Shown in pieces: positions 1 to 8,709 of a stretch of DNA of 50,508 nt (positions within the stretch are counted from its first letter, which is position 1; each line of letters opens with the position of its first letter). The notes beneath the pieces were generated by a model. It saw nothing but the letters and a program-made list of their open reading frames with translations. It searched no databases and had not been told where the DNA came from. Location of the stretch: positions 1-50,508 of the forward strand of contig MENF01000145.1 in NCBI GenBank assembly GCA_001769035.1, in the 5' to 3' direction. Position numbers and translations under genes: made by a program. The DNA is from Bacteroidetes bacterium GWA2_32_17 (GTDB lineage Bacteria > Bacteroidota > Bacteroidia > Bacteroidales > GWA2-32-17).

Positions 1-126
1 TTAACAAGTTTACTAATATTTCTTGCAAATAAAAATGGATTATTATTAACTTAAATACTTGATAATTAATGCGTTTAATACTTTTTAAGGGACGACTATT
101 TATATCTAACACATCAAAATATTATT

Positions 127-996
127 TAGTATTTGTCTATAATGTCAGTGTCTGATTCATAATGTTCGAGTTTGAGGCATGCTTCAAACTCGAACATTAT
201 AGTGATCCCCAGAAAATTAACCTGACCCGAATAAGAAATGACGGTTAATTGCTTATACCATATACCCTTATACCTTATACCCATAAGTTCAGAATTATAA
301 ATATGACATAAATTTACATTTTTCTCGACTTTATAAACAGACACTATTTAGTGTTTGTCCATAATGTCCGATTTACTCACATTTATATTTATTTTTAAAG
401 GTGTTCGTGATACCGATAGCTATCGGCACGCTTCGATAAGTTCACGAATGAAAACAACGAAGTGGTTCGTGGGGACACGAACCACGGAGGAAAAAAATTA
501 GTGTAATTCGTGGCATATTTCTGACTTTATAGACAGACACTATTTAGTGTATGTCCATAAAGTCAGTGTCTGAACTATAATGTTCGAGTTTGAGGCATGC
601 GAAGTTTTGAAAACCAAGGAGTTTACTATAGTAAATGACAACAGACACTATTTAGTGTTTGTCCATAATGTCCGATTTACTCACATTTATATTTATTTTT
701 AAAGGTGTTCGTGATACCGATAGCTATCGGCACGCTTCGATAAGTTCACGAATGAAAACAACGAAGTGGTTCGTGGGGACACGAACCACGGAGGAAAAAA
801 ATTAGTGTAATTCGTGGCATATTTCTGACTTTATAGACAGACACTATTTAGTGTATGTCCATAAAGTCAGTGTCTGAACTATAATGTTCGAGTTTGAGGC
901 ATGCGAAGTTTTGAAAACCAAGGAGTTTACTATAGTAAATGACTGTTTTCAAAACGAGTATAACGAAAAAATCGGACATTATGGACAGACACTATT
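127..996. repeat. Array of five MITE-like TIR units in alternating orientation, each separated by TT (units 127-346, 349-542, 545-650, 653-846, 849-994)
   Basis: Each unit begins TAGT(G/A)T and ends CACTA; junctions all read CACTA-TT-TAGTG. Confidence 0.85.
337..943 (+). repeat. Perfect tandem duplication, period 304 bp
   Basis: 337-639 and 641-943 read identical by eye. Confidence 0.93.
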
Positions 997-1005
997 TAGT
1001 GCACG

Positions 1006-3801
1006 TTACTTATTATTTATCGCATCTCTACCTTTTTCCATCCATTCAGGCGCAGGCGAATCTTTTAAATAATGGTCGAAAAATTCTTGCATTCTAATTG
1101 ATAAATCGAGCATATTTGGACGTTTAGAAAGATTATGTTCGTCGCCATTATAATTCAGTAACCATGCTGGTTTCTCTAATCTTCGTAATGCCATATAAAA
1201 TTCAATTCCTTGGTACCAAGGAACTGCTCCATCGCCGTCATTAGCCATAATTAGTAATGGGGTTTTAATTTTATTTGCTCTAAAAATTGGCGAATTTTCG
1301 ATATAAAGCGATAAGCTATCCCAAATATTATAGCCAATTCTGCTTTGTCCTTTTTCGTACTGAAACATTCGGCTTTGCCCCGATTCCCAACGTATGCCAC
1401 CATAAGCACTTGTCATGTTACTTACAGGTGCACCTGCCATTGCCGCTGCAAATATGGTATCTGTGCGGGTTATTAAATATGCTATCTGATAACCACCCCA
1501 ACTTTGCCCTTGTAAACCTAAATGTTTTTTATCAATCCAATTATTTTTACTTATTTCTTTTACTCCCGAAATTATACAATTATAGGCATCGTTTCCAGGA
1601 TGACCTTTGCCATATTTAACATCAGGCACAAAAATAATGTATCCATTACTTGTGTAATAAGTAAAATTAATGACCGACCTGCTTGGGCTAACTGAATAAT
1701 GACGAAATAATTCGTTTGAATGTAGTTCGTAAAAATATGTTATCATTGGGTATGTTTTTGTTGAATCGAAATTCTCGGGTTTATATAGCAACCCTTCAAG
1801 TTCTTTTCCATCAAAAGCTTTCCATTTTATTAACTCAACATTTCCCCATAAATATTCCTTTTGTTGCGGATTAACATTTGAAACTATATTAATGTTTTTG
1901 AAATTATTTTTTGTAAATCGCAAATCGGGATACATATTATATGTACTTTGTGTCCAAATATATGAATCCGATTTTTGTGCTTTTATGCTAAAATTATAAT
2001 TATTTCCTGCCTCGGTTAAAAGTTTAATGTTATTGGATTTAATATTTAGTAAAAAATAACCTTCGTGTTTGTTGTTTTCTTTAAAACAATGCAATAAAAT
2101 ATTCTCGTTTTTTGGAATGAGATTTATTTCATGATTAGTTTTCTCGTATCTATATTGTGTTTTAAACATTCGTCCACTTATAATTATAGATGGTTTCTCT
2201 TTGTTTAATGGATTGAATTTCCAAATATCGTAGCGGTCATAAATTAAAAAATTTTCATCATTTTCAGTCCATCCCATATACCCATAAGCATCTGGTGGGT
2301 TTGGAGTATCATCATCTTCGTTGTAAAATGGAAACTTTAGGTTGCACGTTAAACAAATAGATATTTTTTCATTAATAGGTTGCGAATACCATGCACTATC
2401 GGCATAATCGAACCAAAACAAATATTTTTCTGATGGTGATAGCATTATATTATATTTCACTTTTTTTGCAATATGTTTTTTTTCGCCGGTAATTAAATTT
2501 ATAAGTAAATAATCTTTGTAAACGGGATAATCCCACGATGACATTTGCTCGTATCCTTTTTGTGACATTGCAATTGAATAATTTCCATTTCCATGAAAGG
2601 GTGTAGTTGCAGTTTTAAAAATTGTGTCGGCAACTTGAACAATATTATTTGTTTGTGTGTGATAAACTGCCAGATAGGTTCTTTTCTTTTCTTTATCAAG
2701 GTTTTTTAATTGTTGTGGTTGAATTTGTTCATCGTTCCACGACCAAATATCTAAATTACATTTTTCGTCATCTAAAAGTGTGTCTTTTTGAAGATTAACA
2801 GGTTTTGGTGCGGTTCCAAAAAACAGCTTCGATTCATCGTCCGAAAAAAACATGCTGTAATTTTCAGAAGGTGACCATCCTTTTGATATTGATGAGGTTG
2901 TGCTATCGCAAATGGTTACTGTTTTAGTTGTTTTTTTTGTCCAAAGTTTAAGTTTAAAACTTTTCTTTTCGCATGTGTCAGTTGTGTGCAAAAATGCAAT
3001 TTGATTATCGCTACAAGCTATGTTTTTAGCAATTCCAACAGAAGAAAAAATCGTGTTAATTTTTTTAGTTTTTGTGTTAAATATTTTCACAAAAGAAGAA
3101 TCAACTGTGTCGGTATTTGCTTGAATAATTGCAATTAATCCTCCAAATTTAGAAAAATTATATTCGCTTATATTATTAAACGATAACGTGTCTAAATTAA
3201 CCGTATTTAATATTAAAAGTTTAGAAACATCTATTTTCTTTTCTTTAGATGATTTGTCTTTTTTATCTGAATTTTTTTTAATTGTTTTTATTGTTGTGTC
3301 ATTTGTTGAAGTTGTGTCTTTTTTTGCTTTTTTAATCTCTTTTTCGAAGTAAACAGCAATGTAATTAAGGTTTTCTTTAGGAATCGAAAACGATTTAACA
3401 TTGGCAAAAGCTAACGAAGTATCTTTGTTTAAAAACAAGATTTTAAGCGAATCCTTCGGTAATTCGTCTTTCTTTTTTTTGTCTTTTTTTGCTTTACGAA
3501 TGGCTTCTTCGGTAGGTTTAATTTTAAAAATTAGAAAATCGGAATTTGGCGAAAATGTTGCTTTATATCCTCTTGCAAACGAGTCAGTTTTGTTTGTAGA
3601 TGAATTCCACAATAATAATTTCCCGTTACCTTTTTGAGGGTTTACTTCGTAAGCAACAAAAGTCCCATTATTGCAAATTGTTTCGCCATTTAAACTTTTC
3701 CAACTGTCGTATAAATCATGAGTGAGTGGTTTTTTTATTGCTTGACCAAAACCAAAAACAAAGTTCACAAATACTAACAAAAATGTAATAATAAATTTCA
3801 T
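1006..3801 (-). CDS. S9 family prolyl oligopeptidase-like peptidase (secreted)
   Basis: 931 aa; N-terminal signal-like hydrophobic stretch; C-terminal alpha/beta-hydrolase region with GQSWGGYQIAYL nucleophile motif and late DGDGAVPWYQG and GDEHNL motifs. Confidence 0.88.
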   Translation of the reverse strand: MKFIITFLLVFVNFVFGFGQAIKKPLTHDLYDSWKSLNGETICNNGTFVAYEVNPQKGNGKLLLWNSSTNKTDSFARGYKATFSPNSDFLIFKIKPTEEAIRKAKKDKKKKDELPKDSLKILFLNKDTSLAFANVKSFSIPKENLNYIAVYFEKEIKKAKKDTTSTNDTTIKTIKKNSDKKDKSSKEKKIDVSKLLILNTVNLDTLSFNNISEYNFSKFGGLIAIIQANTDTVDSSFVKIFNTKTKKINTIFSSVGIAKNIACSDNQIAFLHTTDTCEKKSFKLKLWTKKTTKTVTICDSTTSSISKGWSPSENYSMFFSDDESKLFFGTAPKPVNLQKDTLLDDEKCNLDIWSWNDEQIQPQQLKNLDKEKKRTYLAVYHTQTNNIVQVADTIFKTATTPFHGNGNYSIAMSQKGYEQMSSWDYPVYKDYLLINLITGEKKHIAKKVKYNIMLSPSEKYLFWFDYADSAWYSQPINEKISICLTCNLKFPFYNEDDDTPNPPDAYGYMGWTENDENFLIYDRYDIWKFNPLNKEKPSIIISGRMFKTQYRYEKTNHEINLIPKNENILLHCFKENNKHEGYFLLNIKSNNIKLLTEAGNNYNFSIKAQKSDSYIWTQSTYNMYPDLRFTKNNFKNINIVSNVNPQQKEYLWGNVELIKWKAFDGKELEGLLYKPENFDSTKTYPMITYFYELHSNELFRHYSVSPSRSVINFTYYTSNGYIIFVPDVKYGKGHPGNDAYNCIISGVKEISKNNWIDKKHLGLQGQSWGGYQIAYLITRTDTIFAAAMAGAPVSNMTSAYGGIRWESGQSRMFQYEKGQSRIGYNIWDSLSLYIENSPIFRANKIKTPLLIMANDGDGAVPWYQGIEFYMALRRLEKPAWLLNYNGDEHNLSKRPNMLDLSIRMQEFFDHYLKDSPAPEWMEKGRDAINNK

Positions 3802-3822
3802 CTGTTTATATTTTGATAGTTT

Positions 3823-4077
3823 ATTGTTTAAAAAAGTTCATTGTTCTATGTTTAAAAAAGTTCATTGTTCTATGTTCAAAAAAGTTCAAAAATGTTCTAT
3901 GTTCTATGTTCAAAAAAGTTCATTATTTAATGTTTCTCTCAATCTTGTCTTCCCAATCTACTCAATCTTGCTTTCCCAATCTATTCAATCTTGTTTTTTC
4001 AATCCTTTCAATCTTGTTTTTTCAATCCTTTCAATCTTTCATCAATCTTGTTTTTTTAATCTTCTCAATCTTTTTTC
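3823..4077. repeat. Two adjacent low-complexity minisatellites: 'gttc(a)ttgttctatgttyaaaaaa' (about 3823-3930) and 'caatctt(g)ttttttcaatccttt' (about 3938-4077)
   Basis: Visible degenerate tandem units filling the intergenic region. Confidence 0.85.
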
Positions 4078-4086
4078 TATTTTGTT

Positions 4087-5181
4087 CTAAACAAATGCAC
4101 AATCACCGTCACCATCTTGAATATTATTTTGATTTACATTAAATCCGATAGCTATCGGATTCATAGTTGTTAAATATGTTCTATTAATACTTTTTCTGAA
4201 TATAAAAGACAAATTTTTGTTATTAATAATTGTATTTTGGTACGTTGTTAAAATATCAATATTGTAATCCATCATTATATTATTAATTATGAAAACTAAA
4301 GTGTTTTCAACCCCTTTTTCAATAAAGACATAAGGAGTTTTTAAATGTTTATCGCGAATTGTAAGTAAGACAAAACCCACAATTAAATTATTATCAATTA
4401 TTTTTATACAAATATTTTTAAATTGTTTTGCCTCCGAAGTAAATTGATATTTAATGCTTTCTGGCGAGATTGAGTGAGTTTCTTTTACCCATGGAAATTT
4501 TAACATCCAATTTATTTCTGATTTGTTACGGTTAAATAAGTTTGAATATTGATGCTTTTTAATAAAATTAAAAATGTTGTCATCAATATTTGTAATATTC
4601 TCAATTTTAATGTTTTGATTAATAAGGTTGTGTTTCTTTTTTATAAATAAATCGTTAACTATATTTATAGTAAAGTCGAAAGTTGCTAAAATTGGTTTTA
4701 TATATTTTGCTTTGTTATATCGTGAGGTTAAAACATGTTTTGTACACGAACGTCTGTATATACGAAGTCCATCTTTAATTGTTAAAATATTAAATTTTTT
4801 TAATTTTTGATATAAATTGTAAGCAACTGGTGTAAATTCAGTTGCAATTATTTTATTATCCCACAGCTCAATAGCTTTGTTTGTTAGAGTTTTGGCAAGC
4901 CCTTTTCCCCTTGCATTTTGATGAACCCAAATGCAACTCATCCATCCAACTTTTTCGGGTTTATCATTCTTAAATATTAAATCAGAAACAATGCCTAAAT
5001 ACCCGGCAAGTCCAAAATCAAGATAAACTAAAATAAGTAAAATATCATTTTCGTTTGTACGAGGATTGTTTATATGCGAAATGGCTCTGATATAAGATAT
5101 TGGAACATGAGGTATATTTTTAAATTCATCAGAATTAATGAATTGTAATAATTCAGACTTATTTAGTGTAACAATGTTCAT
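4087..5181 (-). CDS. GNAT-family N-acetyltransferase-like protein
   Basis: 364 aa; N-terminal 'CIWVHQNARGKGLAKTLTNKAIEL' resembles the GNAT acetyl-CoA binding motif. Confidence 0.65.
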   Translation of the reverse strand: MNIVTLNKSELLQFINSDEFKNIPHVPISYIRAISHINNPRTNENDILLILVYLDFGLAGYLGIVSDLIFKNDKPEKVGWMSCIWVHQNARGKGLAKTLTNKAIELWDNKIIATEFTPVAYNLYQKLKKFNILTIKDGLRIYRRSCTKHVLTSRYNKAKYIKPILATFDFTINIVNDLFIKKKHNLINQNIKIENITNIDDNIFNFIKKHQYSNLFNRNKSEINWMLKFPWVKETHSISPESIKYQFTSEAKQFKNICIKIIDNNLIVGFVLLTIRDKHLKTPYVFIEKGVENTLVFIINNIMMDYNIDILTTYQNTIINNKNLSFIFRKSINRTYLTTMNPIAIGFNVNQNNIQDGDGDCAFV

Positions 5182-5249
5182 TAATAATTTTTTATCTTCT
5201 GGTTTATCTTACTGTAAGCTGGATATTTGTGGTAGTTGTAAGTTAGAAA

Positions 5250-5597
5250 CTACTCAATAATAAGTTTATTTATAGTTTGTTTTACAAATATTAAATCAGT
5301 TACAGTTAAATTTCCTAAGGTTTTATCAATTTTATTTTTTTGAATGGTTGCAATTTTATGTAATCGTATCCACGAAGGAGAGAGCAATCCGCAATGTGTC
5401 CAATTTGAAATTGTAATATCATATTTTGAGTTACATATCTGGCTTGTAATACGACAAGTAATTATATCATCATCTTTGCTGTCAAGAAGCACTAATGCGG
5501 GACGTTTTTTTGCTTTTGTTAAATTAGTGAACGGAAAAGCAACTAACACCACATCTCCGAATTTATAATTTGTCATATATCTCATCGCTTTTAGCAT
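5250..5597 (-). CDS. Type II toxin-antitoxin system PemK/MazF-family toxin (start probably the internal Met at about 5576)
   Basis: YKFGDVVLVAFPFTNLTKAKKRPALVLL and later CRITSQ are typical of the PemK/MazF fold; overlaps the upstream small ORF. Confidence 0.82.
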   Translation of the reverse strand: MLKAMRYMTNYKFGDVVLVAFPFTNLTKAKKRPALVLLDSKDDDIITCRITSQICNSKYDITISNWTHCGLLSPSWIRLHKIATIQKNKIDKTLGNLTVTDLIFVKQTINKLIIE

Positions 5598-5772
5598 ATC
5601 CCTTCAAAAATTCCTGAAATGTAAACTTCTGCCATTCTTCTTCTTCCGAAATCTTTTTAATATGCCTTCGATTTTTATTTTTCTTGAAATATTGCAAATA
5701 ACGATATAGTTGTTCAAGTGCCACTTCTGGTAATTTGTCAATTTCCCTTGTAAGTTTTTGCTTAACTGTCAT
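5563..5772 (-). CDS. Putative antitoxin partner of the MazF-like toxin
   Basis: 69 aa ORF immediately upstream of and overlapping the toxin; 'KLTREIDKLPEVALEQLYRYLQYF' resembles small DUF2281-like antitoxins. Confidence 0.6.
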   Translation of the reverse strand: MTVKQKLTREIDKLPEVALEQLYRYLQYFKKNKNRRHIKKISEEEEWQKFTFQEFLKGYAKSDEIYDKL

Positions 5773-5940
5773 ATTAATATTTTTATTTTGTTCAATATTC
5801 TTTGTTCTTGCTGAATTCTAATCACAAATACAGCTTTTCAATTAAACAAATTTAGTAATAAAAATTCAATTGGTGTTAAAAAAATAATTTTTCCCCAATC
5901 CGATAGCTCATATCTGTAATATGTTTTTCTAAACCCAGTT

Positions 5941-7185
5941 TTACGGTTTAGGAGCTATTTTAAATTCGGTATTTTTTTCTTTTTTATCAATAATTTTTCC
6001 TGGATAAACTTTTAAAGCTTCTGCAAGAACCTGCATTGCGTTTCGTAAATCGTCAATTTTTAAGACATAAGCGAGTCGGCATTCGTTTGCTCCCAATAAA
6101 GGATTTGAATAAAATCCGCTTGCAGGAGCCATCATTAATGTTTGATTATTATAATTAAAACTTGTTAATAACCATTCGCAAAATTTATCGGCATTATCAA
6201 CAGGAAACGAAGCAACAGCATAAAAAGCACCTTTTGGCATAGGACAATAAACGCCATGCATTTTATTTAATTCGTTAACCATAAAGTTACGACGTTCAAT
6301 ATATTCGTTGTAAACCTCTGTAAAGTATTCTTTTGAAGTATCAATTGCGGCTTCTGAAGCAATTTGTCCAAAGGTTGGCGGACAAAGTCGTGCTTGTGCA
6401 AATCGCATTGCTGTATTTATAACATCGCAATTATGACTGATAACCACTCCGATTCTAACACCACACATACTATATCGTTTCGAGACACTGTCCAATAAAA
6501 TAACATTTTGCTCTAATCCTTTTAAATTCATTGCAGAAAAATGTTTTTCGCCATCGTAACAAAATTCGCGATAAACCTCGTCGGCAAATAAATATAAATC
6601 GTATTTTTTTATTAAAATAGCGAGTTTTTCAAGCTCTTCTTTTGAATATAAATATCCGGTTGGATTATTAGGATTGCAAATCATTATACCTCTGGTTTTT
6701 GGGGTAATAATTTTTTCAAATTCCTCAATAGCGGGTAATGCAAAATCATTTTTTATTGATGAAACAATTGGCTTAACAACCACTCCTGTTTGAATAGCAA
6801 ACCCATTATAATTAGCATAATATGGTTCGGGAATTATTACTTCTTCGCCAGGATTTATACAAGATAAAAATGCAAAAAGAACAGCCTCGCTACCACCGGT
6901 GGTAATTATCATTTCGTTTTCGTTAACTTCTATTCCAACGCTTTTGTAATAAGAAGCTAATTTTTGACGATACGATAAAAATCCGTTTGACGGACTATAT
7001 TCAATTACTTTTAGTTTAGTGTTTTGTATTGCCTCAATTGCAATTTCCGGAGTTTTTATATCGGGTTGACCAATATTTAAATGATAAACTTTAACTCCAC
7101 GTTTTTTTGCAGCATCGGCAAATGGTACTAATTTACGTATAGGAGAAGCAGGTATTTTCTTTCCCCTTTCGGAAATAAAAGGCAT
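5941..7185 (-). CDS. Pyridoxal-phosphate-dependent class I/II aminotransferase (aspartate aminotransferase-like)
   Basis: 414 aa; NPNNPTGYLYSKEEL, FADEVYREF and SVSKRYSMCGVRIG motifs. Confidence 0.92.
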   Translation of the reverse strand: MPFISERGKKIPASPIRKLVPFADAAKKRGVKVYHLNIGQPDIKTPEIAIEAIQNTKLKVIEYSPSNGFLSYRQKLASYYKSVGIEVNENEMIITTGGSEAVLFAFLSCINPGEEVIIPEPYYANYNGFAIQTGVVVKPIVSSIKNDFALPAIEEFEKIITPKTRGIMICNPNNPTGYLYSKEELEKLAILIKKYDLYLFADEVYREFCYDGEKHFSAMNLKGLEQNVILLDSVSKRYSMCGVRIGVVISHNCDVINTAMRFAQARLCPPTFGQIASEAAIDTSKEYFTEVYNEYIERRNFMVNELNKMHGVYCPMPKGAFYAVASFPVDNADKFCEWLLTSFNYNNQTLMMAPASGFYSNPLLGANECRLAYVLKIDDLRNAMQVLAEALKVYPGKIIDKKEKNTEFKIAPKP

Positions 7186-7190
7186 GAAAT

Positions 7191-7664
7191 CTAATTAGTT
7201 TTATTGATACTTGGTACTGTTTCGTCTTTTACAGGAACAGTTTTTTCTTCAGGAGCTTTTTCAACAGTTCCTTTAATATTTAATATCACAGGCGAATTAA
7301 AAGAGTTAGAAGTAACAGTAATGGTTTTTTGAATTAGACCAACGCGTGTGGTGGCATATTTTACTTTAATAACTGCCGATTCACCTTTTTGAATAGGTTC
7401 TTTTGGCCAAGCGGGAACAGTGCAACCACATGAAGATTTACAGTCACTAATAATTAAAGGTGATTTTCCAGTGTTTTTAAGTTTGAATTCGCACATTCCA
7501 TCACCATTGTAAGGAACTGTTCCGTAGTCGTGAGTTGTGTTTTCAAAAAGCATAAACGGTGCATTTTTAGCAGCTTTTATGCTGTCTTTTGCCGACATGG
7601 CTTGCGAAAATGCTATTGAAGTTGTAAATAAAACAACAAACAATGATAACATAATTGATTTCAT
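7191..7664 (-). CDS. DUF1573 domain-containing secreted protein
   Basis: Signal peptide; 'FKLKNTGKSPLIISDCKSSCGCTVPAWPKEPIQKGESAVIKVKY' is typical of DUF1573. Confidence 0.88.
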   Translation of the reverse strand: MKSIMLSLFVVLFTTSIAFSQAMSAKDSIKAAKNAPFMLFENTTHDYGTVPYNGDGMCEFKLKNTGKSPLIISDCKSSCGCTVPAWPKEPIQKGESAVIKVKYATTRVGLIQKTITVTSNSFNSPVILNIKGTVEKAPEEKTVPVKDETVPSINKTN

Positions 7665-7801
7665 AAAAATTAATTTTAATTATTATTTAATATGCAAAAT
7701 TAAGTATTTAAAATGTAAAAATGATTTTTTTTATGTTTTTCTTTTTAACGCAAAAAACGTACCTTAACAGTATTATATTAAATATCAACAGTATGTGTAA
7801 T

Positions 7802-8431
7802 TTAACTAAAATACACAAAAGAAAAAACTACCGATAACCCCAAAACAAATCCTGCAACAACTTGCAAATAATTATGAGCATTGAGTCTTAATCGTGCAGT
7901 TGCTACAAAACCAGCTAAAATTAAACTGAACATTATATAATATTGAATATCGGCATCGAGCCGTAACGATAAAGCAATTAATGCACCGATAATTCCACCT
8001 ATTGCTAAAGTATGAAAGCTAATTTTCCACCATATTGTAATTAATAATGCCAGCGATGCAATGGCAACAACCGATGAAATATAAGCCAAAAGAATATTTG
8101 GCATTGGAATATTTTTTAATAAGTAATAACCTAAAAAATAAAATAACAAAGCGAAAATTGCGGGAATTATTCTTTCGTTACGAACATCCATTTCAATGTT
8201 TTTAATTAGTCGTCGGTAAATAAATACAGGCAATGAAAGTATGGGTAATATACAAGTACTAAAACCTACAATTAAATATAAAAAGTTTTTTGCTTCGTTG
8301 TTTATTGTTTCGAGGTATGTGCCCGAATTAAAAAAAAGATAAAGACCAATTGTTGGCATTAACAATGGATGAAAAAGATATGAAACAACTTTTGCTGAAA
8401 GGTTTTCGATTTTAGTAGGATTTTTGTTCAT
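7802..8431 (-). CDS. Integral membrane protein, PAP2-like; ORF extends to 8461 but MNKNPTK at 8431 is the likely start
   Basis: Multiple hydrophobic segments; C-terminal 'LRLNAHNYLQVVAGFVLGLSVVF' resembles the PAP2-like C-terminus in Bacteroidetes. Confidence 0.6.
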   Translation of the reverse strand: MNKNPTKIENLSAKVVSYLFHPLLMPTIGLYLFFNSGTYLETINNEAKNFLYLIVGFSTCILPILSLPVFIYRRLIKNIEMDVRNERIIPAIFALLFYFLGYYLLKNIPMPNILLAYISSVVAIASLALLITIWWKISFHTLAIGGIIGALIALSLRLDADIQYYIMFSLILAGFVATARLRLNAHNYLQVVAGFVLGLSVVFSFVYFS

Positions 8432-8709
8432 TATAAATATTTTTTTACCGCGTAGGATCATAGGAACATAGGTTTAACATAGGAACTGTTAAGAAATAAC
8501 TCATACAATTTTTAAATTTCAATGATGAATATTCAATGCTGGATGTAAAATTTCCAAGTAAAGAAAATGCAGGGTTTTCATTTCTACTTTCTACATTGGG
8601 CGTTGGACATGGGATATTTTTAATTGATAAAATTTTTTCAATACAGTTCATTATTCCTTTTTAAAATGTACAAATATTTCGTAACAAGTACTATGTGGTA
8701 AATGTTAAA

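Noticed and set aside
337-943. CRISPR array
   Set aside because: The period is 304 bp with identical 'spacers'; no short repeat/unique spacer alternation and no cas genes
884-1072. ORFs 126..344 (-) and 884..1072 (+)
   Set aside because: Fall in the MITE array and read through repeat sequence; not supported as genes
3813-4142. Overlapping plus-strand ORFs 3813..4142 and 3824..4090
   Set aside because: They translate the minisatellite tracts (repetitive MFKKVH/QSFQS peptides); no credible coding signal
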